The notes beneath the pieces are model-generated. The model did no database searches and was not told the DNA's origin. It saw only the letters and a program-made list of their open reading frames with translations. A stretch of DNA of 64,000 nt from Mactromeris polynyma (lineage: Eukaryota; Mollusca; Bivalvia; Venerida; Mactridae): the NCBI GenBank assembly GCA_032209605.1, contig JASFXZ010000003.1, positions 32,638,762 through 32,702,761 on the forward strand. Direction: 5' to 3'. Positions 11,344 to 22,095 of the stretch are shown in pieces. Position 1 is the first letter of the stretch, and each line of letters starts with the position of its first letter. The position numbers and the translations under genes were made by a program.

Positions 11344-12650
11344 ATGATGGCAGGAGTTGCGGATGATGACAGCGTGGCATTTGCAGTATTACTGTATACT
11401 TACATTATCGCCAGAGAGGAAGAAGACGAGCAGAAGACAGACCAGCTACAAGCTCAACCACAAAGAGCCGACCATGGCTCAGAGAGGAGAGGAGACAACA
11501 GCTTGGTCAGTTCTCCAGCCTCCTGGACACCCATTTGAGGCTTGAGGATCCAGTAGCGTTCCAAAACTACACAAGGTTGACACCACAGATCTTCGATGAA
11601 GTCTTGCAGAAGGTAACCCCAACAATCGAGGGGGAAGTCACCAGTTGCAGGCAACCCCTCTCGCCTGGACTGAAACTGGCAGTGACACTGAGGCACCTCG
11701 CAACTGGAGACAACTATCGGTCCCTTGCGTATGCCTTTAGGTGTGGAGTGTCCAGTATCTCAAAGATGGTTCCAGAAGTGTGCAAGGCAATTGTGCAGGC
11801 GTACAAAGATGAATTGTTCAGCCTACCTGTGACCCCTGAAGCATGGAGAGCTGTAGCTAACCAGTTTGAGCAAAGATGGAACATCCCTCACGTCATTGGG
11901 GCCCTGGATGGCAAACACATTGCTATCAAGAAGCCACCACGCACTGGCAGCATGTACTACAATTACAAGGGCTTCTTTTCGATACCACTCCTGGCCCTGG
12001 TGGATGCAAATTACAAGTTTATATGGATCGAGCTTGGTGGAAAAGGACACATGTCAGATGCTCAGATATTTGGCGACTCGGAGCTGTTCAGCGGCCTGGA
12101 AGAAGAGTCCCTAGGACTCCCCCACCCTGCCCTCTGACTGCAAGCCCCGATGATTATCAAGACATGCCCTTCTTCATCCTAGGGGATGACGCCTTCGCAC
12201 TCAGGAACTACCTCATGAAGCCATACGGCAGAAGAGCGATGTCCAGGAAGGAGAGGATTTTCAACTACAGACTATCAAGGGGGAGGAGAGTGGTGGAAAA
12301 CGCCTTTGGGATCCTGGCCAATAGATTCAGGTGTCTTCCCAGGACTCTAGAGCAGAAGCCAAATACTGTGAAGGATATAGTGGAGGCGGCAGTGGTTCTT
12401 CACAACCTACTGAGGCTGAGGCATCCATGCATTGCAGCACAAGAGGCGGACCATGAGAATGAAAACCACAATGTCATCCCAGGGACATAGAGGGACCAAG
12501 TGGACTGCACCTAGCAACTCAGCTACAGCACAGGCGAAGCATCAGAGGGAACTCCTGAACGCCTTCTTCAACTCACCACAAGGTGCGGTCGCATGGCAGA
12601 ACAGGATGGCCGGGCTGCATGACGCGGAAGGTGGAGAGGATGATATTTGA
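11344..12650 (+). pseudogene. HARBI1-like DDE transposase, frameshifted
   Basis: Similarity to Harbinger (DDE_Tnp_4) transposases runs over about 1.3 kb but is spread over three frames. The N-terminal part starts at ATG 11344 ([10 protein letters not shown]) and shifts frame near 11465-11475. The core includes [11 protein letters not shown], the first catalytic Asp in GALDGKH (codon 11907-11909) and the second in LVDANYKF (12003-12005). A one-base-type shift follows in the C-rich tract near 12115-12125. The next part has GDDAFAL and the catalytic Glu in [14 protein letters not shown] (12296-12298), then another shift near 12470-12485 before a typical C-terminal end with AKHQRELLNAFFNSP, stopping at 12650. 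The catalytic triad is visible but no single open frame contains it. One shift could instead be an unrecognised intron, but I saw no good GT...AG pair. Confidence 0.85.
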
Positions 12651-12744
12651 CGTTTTGAATTTTGTTTCTGAAACAAATCGAAGACCTATTCATACGACAA
12701 TTCAAAACTTGCCTAAATTGTGGTTAAATCGTATGACAGAGTAG

Positions 12745-12809
12745 AAAACTTTGTGACAAAAGGAAAATTTGCTCGTTATGAGCAAATTCTCCTTTTGTCA
12801 CAAAGTTTT
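12745..12809. repeat. Near-perfect hairpin between convergent Harbinger genes
   Basis: Two 30-bp arms (12745-12774 and 12780-12809), beginning AAAACTTTGTGACAAAAGGA on the left, pair with one mismatch around the 5-base loop GTTAT. The hairpin sits in the short space between the transposase stop (12650) and the stop of the minus-strand gene (12982). It could mark a shared 3' end region, but no function is shown. Confidence 0.85.
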
Positions 12810-12981
12810 TAAATTTCTTTTCTCTTGATGTGTTGAAATGAGTATCTTTACCATTCAGTGTACATGTAATATGAAATAAATATTCATGCAGACAAGTAAG
12901 TTAACGACTTTCGTTTTATGTCATTTTTTATTTTCTATTTCTTTTATCTTTTGTTATCATAACATATTCTACAAGGACTCT

Positions 12982-13454
12982 CTACTGATCGTCCAGGGGG
13001 TCTTCCTGTTCCTGGTTCAGGTCTGTGTCATCATCCTTAGCAAGTTGATCAGGGGTGTTGAGCTGCGAGGAGAGGTTGAAACTGCCGGCATCTGGTGTAC
13101 TGGGTCCCAGCAGGCTGACGAAGGAGGGTCCTGACTGAGGCTTATTGGTTTGTGGGCAGGTCATCTGGAGCGTGGGGAACTGTCGCTGGACGTAGCTGCC
13201 CGTGCAGCCCAGAGATTCTCCTTCTGGGTAACATCCTTGAACCCCGAAAGGCGTTTGCTGTACAGGACCTCATTTCGCATGAGGAACTCAATGATTTCCT
13301 CCTTTTGCTGTTCACAGAAAGCAGTGACTGTTTTCTTTCTCTTTGCTTTCTCGGAGGGGTAGCTCTCATCTGTCTCCTCTGGCTGGACCTCCGGGTGTGG
13401 GACAGCCTTGTCCTTTCCCTTTCCCTTCTTGCCTCTGGTACCCTTGGGTGGCAT
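12982..13454 (-). pseudogene. Harbinger accessory MADF/Myb-like DNA-binding protein, frameshifted
   Basis: Read from ATG 13454 down. A basic Lys-rich N-terminus (MPPKGTRGKKGKGKDK) is followed by an acidic stretch, then a MADF/Myb-SANT-like segment: EEIIEFLMRNEVLYSKRL, GFKDVTQKENLW. Frame is lost after ENLWAARAA and a stop occurs at 13161. A plausible continuation in another frame (QRQFPTLQ, then QTNKPQSG) runs to 12982 and ends in an acidic DDDTDLNQEQEDPLDD tail. In PIF/Harbinger elements a Myb-like second protein is known to aid nuclear import and DNA binding of the transposase. A minus-strand TATA-like box lies near 13553-13562. The C-terminal half of the domain is not recoverable by eye. 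Confidence 0.7.
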
Positions 13455-13552
13455 GTCGCAAAGGCTCAAAAAATTACTTGCACTTGCAGGTTACTTAGAT
13501 GTGCTCTCTTCAAGAGTAGATCGCGGAATGAGACGCATTAAATCTTCTCCGG

Positions 13553-13562
13553 TATATAAATA
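13553..13562 (-). promoter_or_regulatory. TATA-like box of the Harbinger MADF-like gene
   Basis: On the minus strand the sequence reads TATTTATATA about 95 bp upstream of the ATG at 13454. It mirrors the transposase promoter arrangement at the other end of the element. Confidence 0.45.
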
Positions 13563-14069
13563 TGGTCACGAGAACTCGTAACAGATCGTGAGCGTTCGTG
13601 TAAAAACGTAACTACTCGTATCTACTCGCATTTACTCGCATCTTCTCGTATCAACTCCTATCTGCTCGTGAGTTATTCGTGTCAGGTCTTGAGCAATGGG
13701 ACCCCACAGAGCGTAACAGATCGTGACAGATCGTGGGAGATCGTGGAAGATCGCAACACATCTCAACAGAGCGTGGTTTTTGTCTTGTCTAAGATCGATC
13801 CCGATCACCACGATTTGCAAACACGATTAGATGCGATCCGTCGCGCTTTGTTACGATGCAATACGATCTGATACGATGATCCCGATTGACAATTGATCGT
13901 GTTGATCGTAGAAATTTTTTGAACCGTTCAAAAAGTTTCTACGATTAGCACGATTGCCACGACTGACCTCAATATCTGATAAGATCTGATAGGATATCCA
14001 CGATTAGTCCACAATTGAGACCATGATTTTAATCATGCCGCGAATCGTGATAGTGGGAACCTAGCATTA

Positions 14070-14895
14070 CATAAACTATTTCGTAGATGATATACGTATA
14101 CCTCAAATTTGCATGACATTTCTCATCTATTCTTTAGTTGAGCTATTGTGTCATAAACATAACTGTCTATACAATGTATTCTTGTATACATGTATGTAAT
14201 TGAACGTATAATTCACTACGGATTAAAACTGTAACATTTTAACTCTTTAATGATTGCTTTGTGAAGTACTTTTTATCAATGTATTAAACCATCTTTGTTT
14301 CTAACACTTTTAACTTTAGACTTTCGTAAAAGTGTTGTCAATATTGAGTTTTCTACACATTTATTCCATGATCATGATTTTGTTAAATGATCTTATCATT
14401 GTATCAAATTACGTTCGTTTGATATTTAATGCATTCTTACACTTTTAACTTTCGACTTTCGTAAAAGTGTTGTTAATATTGCATTCTCTGCACCATTATT
14501 ATCGGAGTTCTATTGCCCAAGGGAATCTCCTTCCGCGGAAGTATTTACCTTAGGGTTTATATAGTGCAACTCATTTTACGTATGAAAATTATCTTCCATT
14601 GCTGTTATAATATATACATTATATTATACATGTATAAGTTTATATGTCAATTATCTGTTTTTTTTGGTTATGACTTGGCAGTATTATATTACATACATCT
14701 GTAAGAATCTTGCTTATATAGTATTATTAGTACTTACATGTTAACTGTTTGTTTCTTTGCTGTAAAATGTTTGCTTGTAACTGTATATAAATGTAAATAT
14801 GTTCTGCTCTCCTATATATGGAGGTTAATAAAATATCAATATCTATATATCTATCACATCATCAATGGACTACAACACTTATAACTTTATTGCTT
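14070..14895. other. Intergenic with a small diverged duplication
   Basis: No gene recognised. A phrase with the inverted arms ACACTTTTA and TAAAAGTGT, separated by ACTTT-GACTTTCG, occurs at 14304 and again at 14439. This is a diverged ~135-bp tandem duplication that can form a short hairpin in each copy. Confidence 0.5.
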
Positions 14896-15040
14896 CACAC
14901 CATAGGAGAATGCCATGAGTTATCTCCCTTTATCCCTACTATAGTATATGTATATATGGTACACACACTATAGAAGGTATAAAGGCAGAGAACTCTAGAC
15001 AGGATAAAGGGAGAGAACTCATTACAATCTCATGACTTTA
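14896..15040. mobile_element. Foldback MITE, copy 2
   Basis: Palindromic relative of 10425-10554. The left arm has CCATGAGTTATCTCCCTTTA and CTACTATAGTATATG; the right arm has ACTATAGAAGGTATAAAGG, an extra AGGATAAAGGGAGAGAACTC and AATCTCATGA. The right arm carries a duplicated AAAGG-AGAGAACTC block. Confidence 0.6.
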
Positions 15041-15321
15041 CACATGACTATCAAATTAAACATTCTTGACTTCTTGAAGCTACAGAACAATTATCTAAAT
15101 GGTTTTTGTGCATAAAATACACAGCTTTTCAGTTAATTTAGATCAAGGTTTTACAAAAAAAAAACATAGAGGCTTATCTTATGACAATAATTACCAACTG
15201 ACTGGTTTAATTCAAATAATTCAACCTGGAAGATGAAGTCAGAAAAACATATCCTCAGAAACCTTTTACCACTTCAAATGCAATCTCAAATGAAGTCATA
15301 AGAGTTGTGAAAAACGTACAA
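15041..15321. other. Short intergenic stretch, nothing seen
   Basis: AT-rich, with an A-run at about 15156-15165. No gene, no structured repeat. Confidence 0.4.
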
Positions 15322-18300
15322 ACATGTCACATAGTGACCGGTATGCTGAGTACGGGTACATATGAGTTCGAGGGCAGGACAGAGAACAATATGCTGAGTG
15401 CAGAGACCGGTATGCTGAGTACTGGTACATATGTGCTGAGTACAGAGACCGGTTCGCTGAGTACAGTTACACATGTGCTGAGTGCAGATATCGGTATGCT
15501 GAGTACTGGAACATATGTGCTGAGTGCAGAGATCGGTATGCTGAGTACTGGTACATATGTGCTGAGTGCAGAGATCGGTATGCTGAGTACTGGAACACAT
15601 GTGCTGAGTGCAGATATCGGTATGCTGAGTACTGGTACATATGTGCTGAGTGCAGAGCTCGGTATGCTGAGTACTGGAACACATGTGCTGAGTGCAGAGA
15701 TCGGTATGCTGAGTACTGGAACATATGTGCTGAGTGCAGATATCGGTATGCTGAGTACTGGAACATATGTGCTGAGTGCATGATCGGTATGCTAAGGACT
15801 GGTACATATGTGCTGAGTGCAGAGATCGGTATGCTAAGTACTGGTACATATGTGCTGAGTGCAGTGATCGGTATGCTGCATACTGGTACAAATATGTGCT
15901 GAGGGCAGGACAAAGACCGGTATGCTGAGTACTGGTACAATGTGCTTAGGGCAGGACAAAGACCGGTATGCTGAGTACTGGTACAATGTGCTTAGGGCAG
16001 GACAAAGACCGGTATGCTGCCTACTGGTACATATGTGCTGAGTGCAGTGATCGGTATGCTGCATACTGGTACAAATATGTGCTGAGGGCAGGACAAAGAC
16101 CGGTATGCTGAGTACTGGTACAATGTGCTTAGGGCAGGACAAAGACCAGTATGCTGCCTACTGGTACATATGTGCTGAGTGCAGAGATATGTGTGCTGAG
16201 TACTGGTACATATGTGCTATTGCAAAGACAGTGATACTGAGTACTGGAATATATGTGCTGAGTTCAGAGCTATGTATGCTGAGTACTGGTACATATGTGC
16301 TGAGTGCAGTGATCGGTATGATGTGACTGGTACATATGTGCTGAGTGCAATTATCGGTATGCTGAGTACTGGTACATATGTGCTGAGTGCAGATACCAGT
16401 ATGCTGAGTACTGGTACATATGTGCTGAGTGCAAAGACCAGTATGCTGAGTACTGGTACATATGTGCTGAGTGCAGAGACCGGTATGCTGGGTACTGTTA
16501 CATATGTGCTGAGTGCAGAGACCGGTATGCTGAGTACTGTTACATATGTGCTGAGTGCTGAGATCAGTATGCTGAGTACTGGTACAATGTGCTTAGGGCA
16601 GGACAAAGACCAGTATGCTGCCTACTGGTACATATGTGCTGAGTGCAGTGATCGGTATGCTGCATACTGGTACAAATATGTGCTGAGGGCAGGACAAAGA
16701 CCGGTATGCTGAGTACTGTTACATATGTGCTGAGTGCAGATACCAGTATGCTGAGTACTGGTACAATGTGCTTAGGGCAGGACAAAGACCAGTATGCTGC
16801 CTACTGGTACATATGTGCTGAGTGCAGTGATCGGTATGCTGCATACTGGTACAAATATGTGCTTAGGGCAGGACAAAGACCAGTATGCTGCCTACTGGTA
16901 CATATGTGCTGAGTGCAGAGATATGTGTGCTGAGTACTGGTACATAGGTGCTATTGCAAAGACAGTGATACTGAGTACTGGAATATATGTGCTGAGTTCA
17001 GAGCTATGTATGATGTGACTGGTACATATGTGCTGAGTGCAGTTATCGGCATGATGTGACTGGTACATATGTGCTGAGTGCAGTTATCGGTATGCTGAGT
17101 ACTGGTACATATGTGCTGAGTGCAGAGACCAGTATGCTGAGTACTGGTACATATGTGCTGAGTGCAGAGACCGGTATGCTGGGTACTGTTACATATGGGC
17201 TGAGTGCAGAGACCGGTATGCTGAGTACTGGTACATATGTGCTGAGTGCAGAGACCGGTATGCTGGGTACTGTTACATATGTGCTGAGTGCAGAGACCGG
17301 TATGCTGAGTACTGTTACATATGTGCTGAGTGCAGAGACCAGTATGCTGAGTACTAGTAAACATGTGCTGAGTGCAGAGACCAGTATGCTGAGTACTGGT
17401 ACATATGTGCTAAGTGCAGAGATCGGTATGCTGGGTACTGTTACATATGTGCTGAATGCAGAGACCGGTATGCTGAGTACTGGTACATATGTGCTGAATG
17501 CAGAGATCGGTATGCTGAGTACTGGTACATATGTGCTGAGTGCAGAGACCGGTATGCTGAGTACTGTTACATATGTGCTGAGTGAAGAGACCAGTATGCT
17601 GAGTACTGTTACATATGTGCTGAGTGCAGAGACCAGTATGCTGAGTACTGGTACATATGTGCTGAATGCAGAGATCGGTATGCTGAGTACTGGTACATAT
17701 GTGCTGAGTGCAGAGACCGGTATGCTGAGTACTGTTACATATGTGCTGAGTGAAGAGACCAGTATGCTGAGTACTGTTACATATGTGCTAAGTGCAGAGA
17801 CCAGTATGCTGAGTACTGGTACATATGTGCTGAATGCAGAGATCGGTATGCTGAGTACTGGTACATATGTGCTGAGTGCAGAGACCGGTATGCTGAGTAC
17901 TGTTACATATGTGCTGAGTGAAGAGACCAGTATGCTGAGTACTGTTACATATGTGCTGAGTGCAGTGACCAGTATGCTGAGTACTGGTACATATGTGCTG
18001 AATGCAGAGATCGGTATGCTGAGTACTGGTACATATGTGCTGAGTGCAGAGACCGGTATGCTGAGTACTGTTACATATGTGCTGAGTGAAGAGACCAGTA
18101 TGCTGAGTACTGTTACATATGTGCTGAGTGCAGAGACCAGTATGCTGAGTACTGGTACATATGTGATGAGTGCAGATACCAGTATGCTGAGTACTGTTAC
18201 ATATGTGCTGAGTGCAGAGACCAGTATGCTGAGTACTGGTACATATGTGCTGAGTGCAGAGACCGGTATGCTGGGTACTGTTACATATGTGCTGAGTGCA

Positions 18301-19225
18301 GAGACCGGTATGCTGAGTACTGTTACATATGTGCTGAGTGCAGAGACCAGTATGCTGAGTACTGGTACACATGTGCTGAGTGCAGAGACCAGTATGCTGA
18401 GTACTGGTACATATGTGCTGAGTGCAGTTATCGGTATGCTGAGTACTGGTACATATGTGCTGAGTGCAGAGATCGGTATGCTGAGTACTGTTACATATGT
18501 GCTGAATGCAGAGACCGGTATGCTGAGTACTGTTATATATGTGCTAAGTGTAGAGACCAGTATGCTGAGTACTGGTACATATGTGCTGAATGCAGAGACC
18601 GGTATGCTGAGTACTGTTACATATGTGCTGAGCGCAGAGACCGGTATGCTGAGAACTGTTACATATGTGCTGAGTGTAGTGATCGGTATGCTGAGTACTG
18701 TTACATATGTGCTGAGGGCAGAAACCGGTATGCTAAGAACAGCAACCAATTTGCTGGGTATGCCGAGTACAGGTAATTGTGTGCTGAGTGCATGACAAAG
18801 ACCGGTAGGCTGCCTACTGGTACATATGTGTTGAGGGCAGGACAAAGACCGGTATGCTGCGTACTGGTACATATGTGCTGAGTGCAGAGACCAGTATGCT
18901 GAGTAATGGTACATATGTGCTGAGTGCAGAGACCTGTATGCTGAGTACTGGTACATATGTGCTGAGTGCAGAGACCGGTATGCTGCGTACTGGTACATAT
19001 GTGCTGAGTGCAGAGACCGGTATGCTAAGAACAGCGACCAATTTGCTGGGTACTGCGACTCATTTTCTGAGTACAGCGACTTGTTTACCGAGAAGAGCGA
19101 CCTCATTAACTGAGTACAGCGACCTGTTTACCGAGCACAGTGGCTGATTTACTGAGAACAGCGACCGCATTTGCTGAATAAAGCTACCGGTATACCAAAT
19201 ACATCGACTCATTGAGCAGAGTGGC
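15322..19225. repeat. 42-bp satellite array with higher-order structure
   Basis: About 3.9 kb, roughly 90 units of a 42-bp repeat containing GTATGCTGAGTACTGGTACA, TATGTGCTGAGTGCAGAGAC and CG. Variants include a form with GTGCTTAGGGCAGGACAAAG (common at 15900-16870) and ATGATGTGACTGG (near 16318 and 17050). At 17482-18153 four copies of a 168-bp four-unit block follow each other: the marker GCTGAATGCA occurs at 17493, 17661, 17829 and 17997. Beyond about 19020 units decay (GCGACC, GTTTACCGAG). Frames are open for up to 1.7 kb on plus and 2.1 kb on minus, translating to 14-residue periods (MLSTGTYVLSAETS on plus), because 42 is a multiple of three and the unit lacks stops in several frames. No signal sequence, exon or promoter supports a gene. 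Confidence 0.93.
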
Positions 19226-21069
19226 ATTTTTCTTGAGCACACAGTATGTTACACACTTTTTTTTAAAAAATAAGGCTAAATAACTAATAAAATGGTAGAA
19301 CAAATAGAATAAAAGTCGAAACCAGCAACAAAACGTAGTGAGTTTGTCTCTTACTTCTATGTTTTTCCGTAAGTCAATTACATGATATACTGTGACCGAA
19401 GCATTAAAATGTAATCTGAAAACAAAGCACAGTGGACTTAATAAACTGAAATGGCCTTGGTACTTTTATACTTAAAGTACTTAATTTGACTTATAAAGAT
19501 TCGGTCAATCTTGAATTATTATGTCAAACTTTTCTGATATGAAGTTTTGATAGAAGATAACAGGACATCGGTGAGTAGGACACACGGCTATCTTTGACTC
19601 TTATCTCTGAGACGTTGCAAATTGTTATATAAAGTCTCAAAATACATAAGTCTCATATCAAATCTAGGAATGTAAAGGTGCGTATATATATTGTCTTCAT
19701 AACGTTCTTTGCATTTTAATAACGCTTTACTATATATTTCTGTGAAGTAAAATCTCGTTTACGTATCAATATCACAATTTCTGATCAACGTCTTTATATT
19801 CGTACATTTAGAAGAGTTACTGGAGTGATATTGCTTTAATTAGTATCTACGTTTGCCCCGCGTGAACTCAATTTCAATGTCGATTGAAAACTCAAGACGT
19901 CGACGTTTTACGAGAGATGATCCAAAATATACAGGACTTGCTTGCTCTAAACCGCATTATATTTCCTATAATGTCATGTAAACGCATAGTTGTTGTATTT
20001 GCGTTTATTTATCGCCGCCACCGGTTTCCCATATGGGCAACGCCTCCAGAAGAATGTTAGTCATATTAGATTTTTGGAGGATAGTGCATGATACAGGAGA
20101 TGTCCCAGTTCCAGAAACACCCCTTGTTCTTTTACGTGCTCGATGTAAGCATCATACACGGGACCTCGGTTTTTAAAGTCTCGTCCGAAAGACTGAAACG
20201 CATAGTGTGTTTGTATTGCCCTCTAATCTTAATCGCTCCGTTTAATACATTGGTAATGCACACCATTTCATATTTCGTATATGCGAAACTGTGTGTCATT
20301 TGATTTCTTTACATAAATTTAATCTTACATGGACATTTCATCACTATACCAAATATCACAAATAAAACAAAATACTTTTTTGTGTCATGTTTGCGCTCTG
20401 TGAGTCAATATTCAACTTTTCGTACTTTAACTGCACTGCGGTTGATATTATATTAAAATATTTTTTTATTTACAATGTCATGCTGGCAATAGTATGTACA
20501 ACATTGTATGCGTTTATCTCAACATGTAGTAATATCATTTAGAATTTAAGACTGAATTGACAGTTTTTACTATTTTAAAACTATACAATTACTTGTTAAA
20601 TATGTTTTAATGTCAACATTAAAATTTCAATATATATTTGTATTTAAAGTGATTAATGTATTGCCGACAAAGAAATCGCCCGTAAGCAAGTACAACTTAA
20701 CAATAGCGATATGATAGACATCTTATCTATCAATAGTGTAGTACTTTTGTGTTATTTACTATTACAAAATTATGATTTAGCATACACATGCGGCTAATCT
20801 GGTCAGAATTGGTGCACGACTTGCGTACTTTGGTTTGAAAAGGGTTATCTTCAAAAAAAGGTTTTGCTCTTCAGTGCATAAATGTTGTCTAATTTATCAA
20901 AATAGGTCAACAAACGGAAAGCGGCTTGTTTTTGGACTTAAAAATAAAACGATTAGATTTTGTTCATAACAAATTAATTATTTTCATCGTCGCAACAAAA
21001 AATGTTACATTTGTGATTGAATTTATTATAGATGGAAATGATTCCGTTCTTATGGAATGTATTTTTTAT
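19226..21069. other. Intergenic, no host gene seen
   Basis: About 1.8 kb with no gene I can support. The segment around 20090-20210 (for example CACGGGACCTCGGT and CTCGTCCGAAAGACTG) resembles a dispersed molluscan repeat from memory, but no second copy is present here to confirm this. Confidence 0.4.
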
Positions 21070-21306
21070 AAAGGGGCCCATAAACAGCCGGGGTCATTTA
21101 GTGACTTTATCAGCTATTAGGGTTGAGAAAGTTTCAAGGTTCTCCCTTATAGCATTATTTTGGGCACAGGTGGATACCTAGGTTTGAACTACCGACTTTC
21201 CGCAAGCATACACATTATACGTCATGTGTCGAATTCGAACCCGCAGCAGTAAGTGGTGGGTGATTTGAAGTTAGCTACCATAACCACTCGGCCACTGAGG
21301 TCCCCT
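21070..21306 (-). mobile_element. tRNA-derived SINE, family A copy 1
   Basis: Minus-strand SINE. Read on that strand it starts with CTCAGTGGCCGAGTGGTTAT, a Ser/Leu tRNA-like A box, and then GCGGGTTCGAATTCG, a B box. The body includes, on plus, AGTGACTTTATCAGCTATTAGGG. The same body and B box recur at 28889-29090 in gene 1 intron 5. Confidence 0.65.
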
Positions 21307-21399
21307 ATGTGATGTATGTGTTAGCACATACTTCTTGCACAATAATATGCAGTCATATTTCATATACAGAACACGCAAAAGACAATTGAATTTATCAAG

Positions 21400-21560
21400 C
21401 CCACCATGTTACCTCAGCCGGTAGAGTATGTGCCTGCGAATCTGGTGGTTATAGATTTGAACATCGGTTGAGCCATATAGTCTGTTGACAATTTGACTTA
21501 AGATAAAACATCCAAATACATTTGCCCTCTGACTTAGGTGGATAATTTGTCACAGAAATA
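21400..21560 (+). mobile_element. tRNA-derived SINE-like fragment
   Basis: CCTCAGCCGGTAGAGTATGT followed about 30 bases later by TAGATTTGAACAT looks like a drifted tRNA A box and B box. A non-tRNA body follows. It is the only copy recognised in the window, so family and limits are uncertain. Confidence 0.35.
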
Positions 21561-22095
21561 GTATGTCTTCCGCTTTTATTTGATAAAAGCCGATCCCGTA
21601 TCTCGGAGTAGGTGCGCTTGTAAATGCTTGCAATCGTGTGAAAGCAAGGAGATGTTAGGGGTCATTTTGTGACAAGCTTTAGGAACAAGAAAGTTGAAGT
21701 TCAAAGATAAGGACGTTTAAAGAATACTTGACCTACTTTTTCGATAAACTTTTTCACCTTGTTTTCTACACTGCCACGTTTATTGATTCATTACTACGCA
21801 GTAATTGTACAACGTAAGTCAATCTCTCTATATCATATATTCTACTTGATTGTTTTTCAATTTAACAATCAGTGACATAATCAATGTTTCATTGCTTAGC
21901 AACGCTTAGCCCTATTGTCGAAAAGTTTTCCGAATCTATCAAACAAATGATCATTACATAAATAAATTGTTTCACCAATTTTATGTAACAATCACCATAA
22001 CCACGTTATTTATCATAGCAATCATTTATATATATACAGGTCTGTTAATAAGAACATTATAATGATTCTAACATATTCAATTGTTTACCTATCAG
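21561..22095. other. Region upstream of chitinase gene 1
   Basis: AT-rich sequence holding the putative promoter or last 5' untranslated intron of gene 1. A TATA-like run TTATATATATA lies at 22026-22036. TTGTTTACCTATCAG immediately before the ATG also fits a 3' splice site, so the transcription start could be much further upstream. Confidence 0.4.
22026..22036 (+). promoter_or_regulatory. Possible TATA box, chitinase gene 1
   Basis: TTATATATATA about 60 bp upstream of the start codon. It competes with the alternative that the ATG is preceded by a 5' untranslated intron, which gene 2 also appears to have. Weak call. Confidence 0.25.

Larger units (their letters stand above)
10841..14069. mobile_element. 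PIF/Harbinger DNA transposon, structurally complete
   Basis: The element proper is 10844-14066 (3223 bp). It has a 15-bp perfect terminal inverted repeat TGCTAGGTTCCCACT and is flanked by a TTA target-site duplication (10841-10843, 14067-14069). TTA/TAA duplication, the DDE transposase and the accompanying MADF/Myb-like gene are the known hallmarks of PIF/Harbinger. Both ends carry dense subterminal motifs (GATACG, CACGAT and their complements) at about 10870-11250 and 13560-14060. The two genes converge, each with a TATA-like box about 80-100 bp upstream of its ATG. Both genes carry frame disruptions, so this copy is probably unable to make its own proteins, although its ends may still be usable in trans. 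Confidence 0.93.

Noticed and set aside
13152..13541. Plus-strand open frames opposite the MADF-like gene
   Set aside because: Shadow frames; the minus strand carries the recognisable MADF/Myb-like sequence.
17043..19106. 687- and 579-residue open frames in the 42-bp array as a repeat protein gene
   Set aside because: Openness on both strands and several frames is explained by the 42-bp unit; no signal peptide, exon borders or non-repeat ends.
15322..19225. CRISPR-like array
   Set aside because: Units are contiguous with no unique spacers, and the DNA is eukaryotic.
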